From Clostridiales bacterium (GTDB lineage: Bacteria > Bacillota > Clostridia > Oscillospirales > Acutalibacteraceae): 9,715 nucleotides of DNA. Below are positions 1-7,462 of this stretch, piece by piece. Both the position numbers and the translations under genes were made by a program. Location of the stretch: contig JAAYKB010000057.1 in assembly GCA_012522615.1 (NCBI GenBank), positions 1 through 9,715 of the forward strand. Direction: 5' to 3'. The notes beneath the pieces are model-generated. The model made no database searches. It was given only the letters and a program-made list of their open reading frames with translations, and was not told the DNA's origin. Position 1 is the stretch's first letter, and each line of letters begins with the position of its first letter.

Positions 1-7
1 ATTAAGA

Positions 8-36
8 TTGCGGCTTGTACTTCGGTATGGTACAAT
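8..36 (+). promoter_or_regulatory. Candidate extended -10 promoter for recG
   Basis: TACAAT at 31-36 matches the SigA -10 consensus in 5 of 6 bases. It is preceded by TG at 28-29 with one base between, giving the extended -10 form TGnTACAAT. The best -35 at 17-bp spacing is TTGCGG (8-13), a weak match, as is common for extended -10 promoters. Transcription would begin near 43, leaving a leader of about 30 nt before the recG start. Confidence 0.6.
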
Positions 37-61
37 AAAACTGTGATACCCAATTTTAACC

Positions 62-74
62 TGAGGTGACCTCA
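62..74 (+). promoter_or_regulatory. recG ribosome binding site inside a perfect 6+1+6 palindrome
   Basis: TGAGGT-G-ACCTCA is a perfect inverted repeat ending directly before the ATG at 75. It contains the Shine-Dalgarno sequence GAGGTGA (63-69) at a good distance from that ATG. This placement decides the start: the in-frame GTG at 66 lies inside the Shine-Dalgarno and is not a credible initiator. As RNA, only four pairs could form around a five-base loop. As DNA, the repeat could be a small operator, but neither role is demonstrated. Confidence 0.55.
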
Positions 75-2126
75 ATGAGCACAGTTACAAAAGATATGCC
101 GCTGCGTTACCTCAAAGGCGTGGGCGAACGCCGCGCAGAACAGCTGGCGCGTCTCGACCTCCTTTCGGTCGGCGACCTGCTTCACTTCTACCCGCGCGGA
201 TATGAGGACTGGTCCACAATCGTTCCGATTCAGGAGGCCCCGTACGGACAGCCCTGCTGCATAAAAGCCACCGCTTTGGGAACTCCGGTTGAAAACCGTA
301 TTCGTAAAGGGCTTTCCCTTTACAGGTTCACGGTGAGCGACGGCACGTCGACAATGAGGATAACCCTGTTCAACAACAAATACGCCGCCGCCAAGATAAA
401 GGCGGGCGAGTCCTACCTCTTTTTCGGTCAGGTGGGCGGCGGCCTCACAAACCGCGAGATGGCCTCGCCCATGATTGAGCCGTCCGGAGACGGTCAGAGG
501 ATACGCCCTATCTACAGGCAGACCGAGGGGCTTAATTCCCGCATGATTGAAACCCTTGTAGCAAGGGCGATACAAGCCCTCGACAAGGAGCTGGACCACG
601 ACCCGCTTACGCCCGAATTCAGAAATCGGCATGAGCTTTGCACCCGGCGCTTCGCTTTGGAAAACATACACTTCCCCACGACCTCAAACACTCTTGAAAT
701 CGCGAGAAAAAGGCTTGTTTTCGAGGAGCTTCTGATTCTCCAGCTGGGCCTGCTGAAGCTGAAAAGCCGTTCCCGAAGCGCCAACACCGCAATGATTGAA
801 AACGACCTTACCGACGAGTTCACCTCGCTTCTTCCGTTTAAACTTACCGGGGCGCAGTCCCGCACCCTGCGCGAGTGCATACAGGATATGCGCGGCGAGC
901 ATCCGATGAGCAGGCTTATTCAGGGCGACGTGGGAAGCGGAAAAACCGCCGTTGCGGCGGGAGCGGCCTACACCGCGATAAAAAACGGGTTTCAGGCGGC
1001 CCTGATGGCGCCTACCGAAATACTTGCCGAGCAGCATGCCCGCTCCCTTTCGGGACTGCTCGAAAAAGCCGGAATTCGGGTTGCGCTGCTCACAGGCTCA
1101 ATGACGGCGTCGGCAAAACGCCAAACCCTTGAAGCGCTTGCCTCGGGCGAAATCCACCTTGTTTCCGGAACACATGCCCTTTTGTCCGAGGGGGTCGAGT
1201 TTAACCGTCTGGGACTTGTCATCACCGACGAGCAGCACCGGTTCGGGGTCGCCCAAAGGGCAAGGCTTGCCGCCAAGGGCCAAAGCCCCCACCTGCTTGT
1301 CATGTCGGCAACCCCGATCCCCCGCACCCTCGCCCTTATCATATACGGCGATCTCGATGTTTCGGTGCTTGACGAGCTCCCGCCCGGAAGAACCCCGGTT
1401 GAAACCTATGCCATAGACAGCGACAAGCGGGAACGCGCCTTCAACTATATCAAGAAACATATAGCCCAGGGCAGGCAGGCATACATCGTCTGTCCTCTGG
1501 TTGAAAACGGCGAGGAATCCGACCTTGCTTCGGCAACCGAGTACTTCAACAAGCTTGCCGAGGGCTCGTTCAAGGGCTATAAACTGGGATTGCTCCACGG
1601 CCGTATGAAGTCGTCGGAAAAGGAAGCGGTAATGGGCGGATTTGTCCGCAACGAGATTTCAATACTGATATCGACAACCGTAATCGAGGTGGGGGTCGAC
1701 GTGCCCAACGCGGTACTGATGGTGGTCGAAAACGCCGAGAGATTCGGCCTTGCACAGCTCCACCAGCTTCGCGGACGCGTCGGACGCGGACAACATAAAT
1801 CAACCTGTATTCTGATATCGGACGCCCGGAACGAAGAAGCCCGGCGCAGGCTAAAGGTGCTGTGCGCCACAAACGACGGCTTTAAAATCGCGGACGAGGA
1901 TTTAAAGCTTCGCGGCCCGGGCGATTTCTTCGGAAGCCGTCAGCACGGACTGCCCGACTTAAAGATAGCAAACCTCAACACCGACATGAGACTGTTAAGA
2001 GAGGCGCAGAACGCGGCGAGAGAGATACTCGCAAAAGACCCCGCCCTCGAGCATAAAGAACATCACCCTCTTTCAGAGGAGGTTCGCCTGCTTTTTGAAA
2101 AGGTCGGCGAACAGGGATTGAACTGA
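75..2126 (+). CDS. recG: ATP-dependent DNA helicase RecG
   Basis: RecG is a superfamily 2 double-stranded DNA translocase that remodels stalled replication forks and branch-migrates Holliday junctions and R-loops. The predicted protein has 683 residues, the usual full length. The N-terminal part (about 1-250) includes the wedge/OB-fold region that grips the branched DNA. Helicase motifs follow: Walker A GDVGSGKT (284-291), Walker B DEQH (385-388), motif III SATPIPRT (411-418), and motif VI QLRGRVGRG (564-572). The C-terminal RecG signature LKLRGPGDFFGSRQHG (about 610-625) couples ATP hydrolysis to translocation. The ATG at 75 is chosen because GAGGTGA sits at correct spacing upstream. The gene has its own probable promoter, and no strong intrinsic terminator follows. 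Nothing looks truncated or frameshifted. Confidence 0.97.
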   Translation: MSTVTKDMPLRYLKGVGERRAEQLARLDLLSVGDLLHFYPRGYEDWSTIVPIQEAPYGQPCCIKATALGTPVENRIRKGLSLYRFTVSDGTSTMRITLFNNKYAAAKIKAGESYLFFGQVGGGLTNREMASPMIEPSGDGQRIRPIYRQTEGLNSRMIETLVARAIQALDKELDHDPLTPEFRNRHELCTRRFALENIHFPTTSNTLEIARKRLVFEELLILQLGLLKLKSRSRSANTAMIENDLTDEFTSLLPFKLTGAQSRTLRECIQDMRGEHPMSRLIQGDVGSGKTAVAAGAAYTAIKNGFQAALMAPTEILAEQHARSLSGLLEKAGIRVALLTGSMTASAKRQTLEALASGEIHLVSGTHALLSEGVEFNRLGLVITDEQHRFGVAQRARLAAKGQSPHLLVMSATPIPRTLALIIYGDLDVSVLDELPPGRTPVETYAIDSDKRERAFNYIKKHIAQGRQAYIVCPLVENGEESDLASATEYFNKLAEGSFKGYKLGLLHGRMKSSEKEAVMGGFVRNEISILISTTVIEVGVDVPNAVLMVVENAERFGLAQLHQLRGRVGRGQHKSTCILISDARNEEARRRLKVLCATNDGFKIADEDLKLRGPGDFFGSRQHGLPDLKIANLNTDMRLLREAQNAAREILAKDPALEHKEHHPLSEEVRLLFEKVGEQGLN

Positions 2127-2284
2127 TTTAAAAATGAAATGATTACAACATATTAACCCTACGCCCCATACCTGCCGACCTCAAAAGCGTCATATTGTCC
2201 CGCCTTTCGGAATACAATGTCTTGTACCATGTCCATACTCGGTCAGGACAAAAGTCCAGAAAGGTTATCTAAGGAGTGACGCCA
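2127..2284 (+). other. recG-ATPase intergenic region with possible structured leader
   Basis: This gap has no ORF and no clear terminator. TACAAT at 2213-2218 resembles a -10 box, but no good -35 lies 16-18 bp upstream. Short perfect complementary segments are present: CCTTTC (2203-2208) with GAAAGG (2259-2264), TACAA (2213-2217) with TTGTA (2222-2226), and GGAC (2246-2249) with GTCC (2254-2257). Together they could fold as a three-way junction just upstream of the Shine-Dalgarno AAGGAG (2271-2276). The match to known riboswitch classes is not evident, and stems this short can arise by chance. Confidence 0.3.
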
Positions 2285-4963
2285 ATGACGCCGATATCTC
2301 CGGCAGCACAGGGGCTGACAGCAGAGCAGGTCGAGCAATCCAGACAAAAACACGGTTCAAACCTGCTTACCATGAAAAAGCGCAGAGGATTTTTCAGGCA
2401 GTTTCTGGACAGCTTCGGCGATCCCATCATAAAGGTACTGCTGGCCGCGCTGGCGATAAATATACTGTTTCTTTTCAGGAATTTTGACTGGTATGATTCG
2501 GCCGGCATAGCAATCGCGATATTCCTCGCCACCTTTGTTTCCACCCTTTCGGAATACGGAAGCGAATCGGCGTTTGCAAAGCTGCAGGAGGACGCAGGGC
2601 GGGTCAGCTGCCGTGTCCGCAGGGCGGGAATCGTCATGGAGGTTCCTATCTCCGACGTCGTGACAGGCGACATTGTACTGCTCCAAGCCGGCGAACGGGT
2701 TCCGGCGGACGGCATATTGATTGAAGGAAGATTAAAGGTTGACCAGTCGGCGCTCAACGGCGAAAGCAGGGAAGCTGAAAAGTGTCCGGGCTTTACAGGC
2801 GACGCCAATGACTTTATGTCCCGCAGCCATCTGTTCCGCGGCAGCATCGTATGCTCTGGCGAGGGGGTTCTCGCCGTTCAGAGGGTAGGCGACTCGACAT
2901 TTTACGGGCGGCTTGCCGGAGAGGTGCAGGAGGAAACCCGCGAAAGCCCGCTCAAGATTCGTCTGGGCCAGCTTGCAAAAACCCTTAGCAAAATCGGATA
3001 CCTTGCCGCTTTACTCGTCGCGGCGGCCGACCTGTTTTACTTCCTGCTTGTCAAAAACGGCATGAACATAAACGCCATGATGCACCGGCTTTCAAACAAC
3101 CCCTATCTCTTTTTCGAGCATCTTATGCATGCCGTCATGCTGGCAATAACCGTCGTGGTGGTCGCCGTTCCCGAGGGCCTGCCCATGATGATTACCGTCG
3201 TGCTTTCCTCAAACATGCGCAGGATGTTAAAGGACAATGTGCTTGTACGCAAGCTTGTGGGGATTGAAACCTCGGGCAGCCTTAACATTCTGTTCACCGA
3301 CAAAACCGGCACCCTGACCCGCGGACAGCTCGAGGTCACCGCGTTTGTCGGCGGCGACGGAATGGAACATAAAAGCCAGTCCCGGTTAAAACGAAAAAAA
3401 GAGCTTTGGGATTTGATAGAGCTTTCGGGTTACTTCAACAACGGCAGCACCATGTCGGCCGGACGCGCGGTCGGGGGAAACGCGACAGACAGAGCCCTTT
3501 TGAAATATGTATCGCCCGGCAATCCGGTACTCAGGAACAGCTACATAAAAAAGGACTCGGTACCTTTTGACAGCTCAATCAAGTTTTCGGCGGCAAGGAT
3601 TGCGCCCGCCTCAACCTCGGCGGGGACGCGCGAATTCAATCTTGTCAAGGGAGCGCCCGAACGCATACTCCCCTTTTGCAACCGCTATTTTAACGAGGAC
3701 GGCCGCATATGTCCCCTGCCCGGACGACTGCACCTTGAAAACAAAATGAAAGAGATGACCGAACGCGCCGTGCGCGTGCTTGCCTTGGCCGTCTCGGATA
3801 CACCCGTCAGCGCCGCCGGAGATTTTTCCCGCCTGATACTGGTAGGCCTTGTCGGAATACGGGACGAGATACGGCCGGAAGCCCGCGCGGCGGTAAAGCA
3901 GGTTTGCGACGCGGGCATACAGGCTGTCCTGATAACGGGGGACAATAAGGAAACCGCCGCGGCAATCGCAAGGGAAACCGGACTGATAGGAAAAAGCGGC
4001 AGACATGAGGTCATAACAAGCGGCGAGCTTGCCTCCATGAGCGACGACGAGATAAAGCGGCGACTCCCCTTTATCCGTGTAGTGGCGCGGGCGCTGCCCT
4101 CCGACAAAAGCAGGCTGGTAAGGCTGTCGCAGGAGCTCGGGCTGGTGACAGGCATGACGGGCGACGGAATCAACGACGCGCCCGCCCTCAAAAAAGCCGA
4201 CGTGGGTTTTGCCATGGGCAGCGGCACCGAGGTCGCAAAGGAGGCCGGCGACATTGTTATCCTCGACGACAATATCGCCTCAATCGCAAAGGCGGTGCTG
4301 TACGGAAGGACCATATTCAAAAGCATCCGCAAATTCATTATCTTCCAGCTTACCATGAACCTTTGCGCGGTCGGCGTATCCTTAATCGGCCCCTTCATCG
4401 GTATCGACACTCCGGTCACGGTAATCCAGATGCTCTGGATAAACATAATCATGGACACCCTTGCCGGTCTTGCGTTTGCGGGCGAGCCCCCCCTCGCCGA
4501 ATATATGAACGAGCCGCCCAAAAGGCGCGGAGAACCCGTGCTCAACCGTTACATGCTTCACCAGATACTATGCATGGGCATCTTCACGGTGATACTATGC
4601 GTATCCTTTCTTAAACTGCCCCGGATACACCTGCTTTTCAGATACGCCGGAGACCCGATATACTTCATGACTGCCTTCTTCGCGCTGTTCATCTTTGCGG
4701 GCGTGTTTAACAGCTTCAATGCACGGACATACCGGATAAACCTGTTCTCCCATCTCAGGAAAAACCCCTTGTTCCTTATCATCATGACCATGGTTGCGGT
4801 AATCCAGCTTTTGCTCATATACTACGGCGGCAGTCTGTTCAGGACGGCGGGACTGACCTTGGGAGAGCTTCGCACGGTGCTGCTTATCGCGTTTCTGGTC
4901 GTCCCCGCAGACTGTATCCGAAAATTGGTACTCAGACTGTTCGGGCGAAAGGGCAATATATGA
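2285..4963 (+). CDS. Calcium-transporting P-type ATPase, PMCA-like
   Basis: A P-type (P2) ATPase of 892 residues that probably exports Ca2+ from the cytoplasm using ATP. Visible motifs: DKTGTLT with phosphorylated Asp339; PEGLP in M4 (296-300); KGAPE of the nucleotide domain (455-459); TGDN (551-554); GDGINDAP (626-633). M6 carries WINIIMDTLAGLAF, supplying Asn720 and Asp724, which with the M4 Glu match the single Ca site of plasma-membrane-type pumps. M5 has QLTMN, also PMCA-like. Roughly ten membrane segments are arranged 2+2+6. The actuator-domain TGES appears as NGES (158-161), with Asn replacing Thr. The ATG at 2285 is chosen because AAGGAG (2271-2276) lies 8 nt upstream; the GTG at 2276 overlaps that site. 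There is no C-terminal calmodulin-type extension. Ca2+ is the most likely ion, but specificity is inferred from motifs only. Confidence 0.9.
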   Translation: MTPISPAAQGLTAEQVEQSRQKHGSNLLTMKKRRGFFRQFLDSFGDPIIKVLLAALAINILFLFRNFDWYDSAGIAIAIFLATFVSTLSEYGSESAFAKLQEDAGRVSCRVRRAGIVMEVPISDVVTGDIVLLQAGERVPADGILIEGRLKVDQSALNGESREAEKCPGFTGDANDFMSRSHLFRGSIVCSGEGVLAVQRVGDSTFYGRLAGEVQEETRESPLKIRLGQLAKTLSKIGYLAALLVAAADLFYFLLVKNGMNINAMMHRLSNNPYLFFEHLMHAVMLAITVVVVAVPEGLPMMITVVLSSNMRRMLKDNVLVRKLVGIETSGSLNILFTDKTGTLTRGQLEVTAFVGGDGMEHKSQSRLKRKKELWDLIELSGYFNNGSTMSAGRAVGGNATDRALLKYVSPGNPVLRNSYIKKDSVPFDSSIKFSAARIAPASTSAGTREFNLVKGAPERILPFCNRYFNEDGRICPLPGRLHLENKMKEMTERAVRVLALAVSDTPVSAAGDFSRLILVGLVGIRDEIRPEARAAVKQVCDAGIQAVLITGDNKETAAAIARETGLIGKSGRHEVITSGELASMSDDEIKRRLPFIRVVARALPSDKSRLVRLSQELGLVTGMTGDGINDAPALKKADVGFAMGSGTEVAKEAGDIVILDDNIASIAKAVLYGRTIFKSIRKFIIFQLTMNLCAVGVSLIGPFIGIDTPVTVIQMLWINIIMDTLAGLAFAGEPPLAEYMNEPPKRRGEPVLNRYMLHQILCMGIFTVILCVSFLKLPRIHLLFRYAGDPIYFMTAFFALFIFAGVFNSFNARTYRINLFSHLRKNPLFLIIMTMVAVIQLLLIYYGGSLFRTAGLTLGELRTVLLIAFLVVPADCIRKLVLRLFGRKGNI

Positions 4964-5031
4964 GCATCCCGCAAAACACATTTTATTAAATTCGCGCTTT
5001 CAACCCAATACCTTTATTTAACTCAAAACAA

Positions 5032-5060
5032 TTGACAATCCTCCCTAAAATGTTTACTAT
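5032..5060 (+). promoter_or_regulatory. Near-consensus SigA promoter of glyS
   Basis: A perfect -35 TTGACA (5032-5037) is separated by exactly 17 bp from TACTAT (5055-5060), which matches the -10 consensus in 5 of 6 bases. Flanking sequence is AT-rich. Transcription should start near 5067. This is the strongest promoter seen in the window and fits high constitutive expression of a tRNA synthetase. Confidence 0.85.
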
Positions 5061-5083
5061 AGAATGTATCGTAACAGCATTTG

Positions 5084-5091
5084 AAAGGAAG
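5084..5091 (+). promoter_or_regulatory. glyS ribosome binding site, deciding the start codon
   Basis: AAAGGAAG lies 7 nt before TTG at 5099 and well upstream of the in-frame ATG at 5120. It falls within the longer reading frame that opens with TTG at 5081, which therefore cannot be the real start. TTG 5099 has the best spacing; ATG 5120 would be about 28 nt away. Confidence 0.7.
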
Positions 5092-5098
5092 TTATAAC

Positions 5099-6472
5099 TT
5101 GTTAAACAGCGAAAAAACCATGGAAAAAATTGTCGCCCTCTGCAAGGGCAGGGGCTTTGTATATCCCGGCTCGGAAATTTACGGAGGATTGGCAAACACT
5201 TGGGATTACGGTCCTCTCGGCGTTGAGTTAAAGAACAATGTAAAGCGGGCATGGTGGAAAAAATTCGTTCAGGAATGCCCCCTCAATGTCGGGCTTGACA
5301 GCGCCATTCTAATGAACCCCCAGACCTGGGTTGCATCGGGTCATGTCGGCAGCTTTTCCGACCCCCTGATGGACTGCAAAAGCTGCAAGACCCGCCACCG
5401 TGCGGACAAGCTGATTGAGGATGCAGGCACAAATCCCGCAGGATGGGATTTCGCCAGGATGAAGGAATTTATCGATAACGAGGGAATCAACTGTCCCAAT
5501 TGCGGCGGGCATAACTTCACCGATATCCGCACATTTAACCTGATGTTCAAAACCTTTCAGGGCGTCACCGAGGACGCAAAAAACGAATTATTCCTTCGTC
5601 CCGAAACCGCTCAGGGTATTTTTGTGAATTTCAGCAACATCCAGCGCAGCTCGCGCAAGAAGATTCCTTTCGGCGTCGCCCAAATCGGCAAGAGCTTCCG
5701 CAACGAAATAACTCCCGGTAACTTCACCTTCAGAACCCGCGAATTCGAACAGATGGAGCTTGAATTTTTCTGCAAGCCGGACACCGATTTGGAATGGTTC
5801 TCATATTGGAAGGATTTCTGCAAGAACTGGCTTTTATCCCTCGGAATCCGTACGGAAAACCTGCGGCTTCGCGACCATGAGAAGGAAGAACTTTCGCATT
5901 ATTCAAAGGCAACCACCGACTTTGAATTCCTCTTCCCGTTCGGATGGGGCGAGCTGTGGGGAATTGCCGACCGGACAGACTTCGACCTCACGCAGCACTC
6001 CAACCATTCCGGTCAAAGGCTCGACTATTTTGACCCCGAAACCAACGAACGCTACACCCCCTATGTCGTTGAACCCTCGCTGGGCGCCGACCGTGTGGTG
6101 CTTGCCTTCCTTTGCGACGCCTATGACGAAGAGGTTGTCGATGAAAAGGATACCCGTGTCGTGCTGCGGCTGCATCCGGCTCTTGCGCCGTTTAAAGCCG
6201 CCGTGCTTCCGCTTTCCAAAAAGCTTGCGCCCGATACGCAAAAGGTTCATGAGATGCTTGCCCGTCATTTTATGACCGATTATGACGATGCCGGTTCAAT
6301 CGGCAAGCGTTACAGACGTCAGGACGAAATCGGCACACCCTATTGCATCACCTATGATTTTGACAGCCAGAACGACGGATGCGTAACCGTGCGCGACCGC
6401 GACAGCATGCAGCAGGAGCGTATTGCAATAGATCAACTCGTCAGCTATATTTCAGAAAGAATCATGTTTTGA
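5099..6472 (+). CDS. glyS: Glycyl-tRNA synthetase, homodimeric (class IIa) type
   Basis: Attaches glycine to tRNA-Gly in the cytoplasm using ATP. The protein is 457 residues, the normal size for the single-chain alpha2 enzyme of many Gram-positives, distinct from the two-subunit GlyQ/GlyS enzyme. The N-terminus has the family block GFVYPGSEIYGGL followed by WDYGPLGVELKNN. Two CxxC pairs (Cys93/96 and Cys132/135) form a zinc-ribbon-like insertion. Class II motif 2 is FRNE (about 200-203) with the following FRTREFEQMELEFF, and motif 3 contains GADR (329-332). The anticodon-binding domain occupies about 360-457. The start is taken as TTG 5099 from ribosome-binding-site spacing; ATG 5120 (450 residues) is the alternative. 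A strong promoter lies directly upstream. The envelope genes begin 29 nt after the stop and may be partly cotranscribed. Confidence 0.96.
   Translation: MLNSEKTMEKIVALCKGRGFVYPGSEIYGGLANTWDYGPLGVELKNNVKRAWWKKFVQECPLNVGLDSAILMNPQTWVASGHVGSFSDPLMDCKSCKTRHRADKLIEDAGTNPAGWDFARMKEFIDNEGINCPNCGGHNFTDIRTFNLMFKTFQGVTEDAKNELFLRPETAQGIFVNFSNIQRSSRKKIPFGVAQIGKSFRNEITPGNFTFRTREFEQMELEFFCKPDTDLEWFSYWKDFCKNWLLSLGIRTENLRLRDHEKEELSHYSKATTDFEFLFPFGWGELWGIADRTDFDLTQHSNHSGQRLDYFDPETNERYTPYVVEPSLGADRVVLAFLCDAYDEEVVDEKDTRVVLRLHPALAPFKAAVLPLSKKLAPDTQKVHEMLARHFMTDYDDAGSIGKRYRRQDEIGTPYCITYDFDSQNDGCVTVRDRDSMQQERIAIDQLVSYISERIMF
6423..6451 (+). promoter_or_regulatory. Possible internal promoter for the envelope gene cluster
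   Basis: TTGCAA (6423-6428) and TATATT (6446-6451) are separated by exactly 17 bp, matching the SigA boxes in 4 of 6 and 5 of 6 bases. They lie in the last codons of glyS, so coding constraints could explain them. If active, transcription would begin near 6458, about 45 nt before the next gene. Confidence 0.35.
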
Positions 6473-6501
6473 TTTTCCAATTCGGCAGGAGAGGTTGTCT
6501 A

Positions 6502-7431
6502 ATGATTAATAATCGACTGCCTGACCGTCGGTTAATTCGCGTGCGGCGTCGTAAAAGGATAGATTTGATTCAATATGCAGCGGTTGTTCTCATAGTTATT
6601 TTGTTGTTGGGGTTGCTGACCGTACTGGCTTTTACGAGACGTGGAAATAATGCTTCCGGCAGCGCCTCAAGCCTGACAACCGCGTCCTCAACCACAACTA
6701 CTGTGATAACGACGACCACCACGACTACGACGACAACGACAACCACGGCCGAGAAGTTATCAACCAAGGCTGTATCCGTCGGAGACGAATACTTTGCGGA
6801 CGCCTGCTTTATCGGTAATTCTAGGACACAGGGGCTTATGATATATTCGGCGCCCGATACGGCCACATTCTATGCGGCAAGAGGCCTGACGGTTGCAGGT
6901 TTTTTTAACGAGAAGGTTTTTCAGAAGAAGACAAAGACAGCCGAAGCCATGCTTAAAACAAAAAAATTCGGGAAGGTTTATGTTATGTTAGGGCTGAACG
7001 AGCTCGGATGGACACAGATTGATTCCTTTATCAAGAGATACGGCGATGTAATCGATTCAATAAAGAAGTCGCAGCCGGGTGCAAAGATATTCATCCAGTC
7101 CATTCTTCCGGTTTCGGCGGCCAAGTCAAAAAGCCACCCCAGCTTTAACAATCCCCGTGTATTGAAATATAACAAACGTATCTATGACCTGTGCGTGGAG
7201 AAAAAGGTCATATATCTCAACGTGCGTGAGGCGGTTGAGGATAAAAAGGGCAACCTCCCCGACAAGGCCACCACGGACGGCATCCACATGAACAAGACCT
7301 ACTGTGACAAATGGATGGACTACCTTAGGACACACACCGATGTCCCGATAGCAACCCATCCGACGACCACAACAACCCTGACGACATACCCGGACAGTAC
7401 AACGGCCGTCCAAACCAAGCCTTCAACATAA
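6502..7431 (+). CDS. Membrane-anchored SGNH/GDSL-like hydrolase with Thr-rich linkers
   Basis: A 309-residue protein with a type II anchor: an arginine-rich cytoplasmic N-terminus (about 5-19), one hydrophobic segment (about 24-44), then an extracellular part. A threonine/serine-rich linker (about 52-82, including 13 consecutive Thr at 70-82) precedes the catalytic domain. SGNH blocks are visible: GNSR with nucleophile Ser107 (block I, Asn in place of the usual Asp), Gly128 in ARGLTV as probable block II, GLNE with Asn166 (block III), and DGIH with Asp259 and His262 (block V). A second Thr-rich tail follows (about 285-309). Such enzymes hydrolyse or transfer acyl esters on carbohydrates, so acetyl-esterase or acetyltransferase activity on an extracellular glycan is likely, given the MBOAT neighbour. 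The ATG at 6502 has AGGAGAGG (6487-6494) 7 nt upstream. Substrate and direction of reaction are not determinable here. Confidence 0.85.
   Translation: MINNRLPDRRLIRVRRRKRIDLIQYAAVVLIVILLLGLLTVLAFTRRGNNASGSASSLTTASSTTTTVITTTTTTTTTTTTTAEKLSTKAVSVGDEYFADACFIGNSRTQGLMIYSAPDTATFYAARGLTVAGFFNEKVFQKKTKTAEAMLKTKKFGKVYVMLGLNELGWTQIDSFIKRYGDVIDSIKKSQPGAKIFIQSILPVSAAKSKSHPSFNNPRVLKYNKRIYDLCVEKKVIYLNVREAVEDKKGNLPDKATTDGIHMNKTYCDKWMDYLRTHTDVPIATHPTTTTTLTTYPDSTTAVQTKPST
6676..6747 (+). repeat. Threonine-codon-rich linker segment
   Basis: A run of ACN codons with a few Ser, Ala, Val and Ile codons encodes the linker of the SGNH protein, ending in 13 consecutive Thr codons (6709-6747). All four Thr codons are used (7 ACG, 3 ACC, 2 ACA, 1 ACT), so the run is not a pure trinucleotide repeat. 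This suggests selection for the protein sequence. Confidence 0.8.
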
Positions 7432-7462
7432 ACGCAAAACCTATCTGAAAGGAAAATTGTGC

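Larger units (their letters stand above)
4964..5098 (+). other. ATPase-glyS intergenic region, mostly promoter
   Basis: This 135-base AT-rich stretch holds the glyS promoter and a short leader. No convincing intrinsic terminator for the ATPase gene is visible, and there are no T-box elements. Confidence 0.6.

Noticed and set aside
72..671. Antisense ORF of 199 codons opposite recG
   Set aside because: It covers the conserved 5' part of recG, has no recognisable domain and no supporting ribosome binding site was noted.
2127..2284. Known metal riboswitch (yybP-ykoY type) upstream of the pump
   Set aside because: The conserved loop sequences of that class are not present by eye, so only an unclassified structure is suggested.
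3685..4545. Long antisense ORF (286 codons) opposite the ATPase gene
   Set aside because: It lies wholly within a well-supported P-type ATPase gene on the other strand, has a low-complexity Ser/Arg-rich translation and no visible domain. Long antisense frames are common opposite GC-rich coding DNA.
4964..5098. T-box leader or intrinsic terminator before glyS
   Set aside because: No T-box sequence, specifier stem or GC-rich hairpin with T-tract is visible, and the promoter sits too near the start codon.
5760..6275. Out-of-frame ORF of 171 codons inside glyS
   Set aside because: It is an Arg/Pro/Ser-rich shadow frame across the conserved synthetase core, without a protein family signature.
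6709..6747. Trinucleotide microsatellite
   Set aside because: All four Thr codons are interspersed, so it is not a uniform repeat unit.
6570..6866. Antisense ORF with a long valine run
   Set aside because: The valine run is only the complement of the Thr codons in the SGNH linker.
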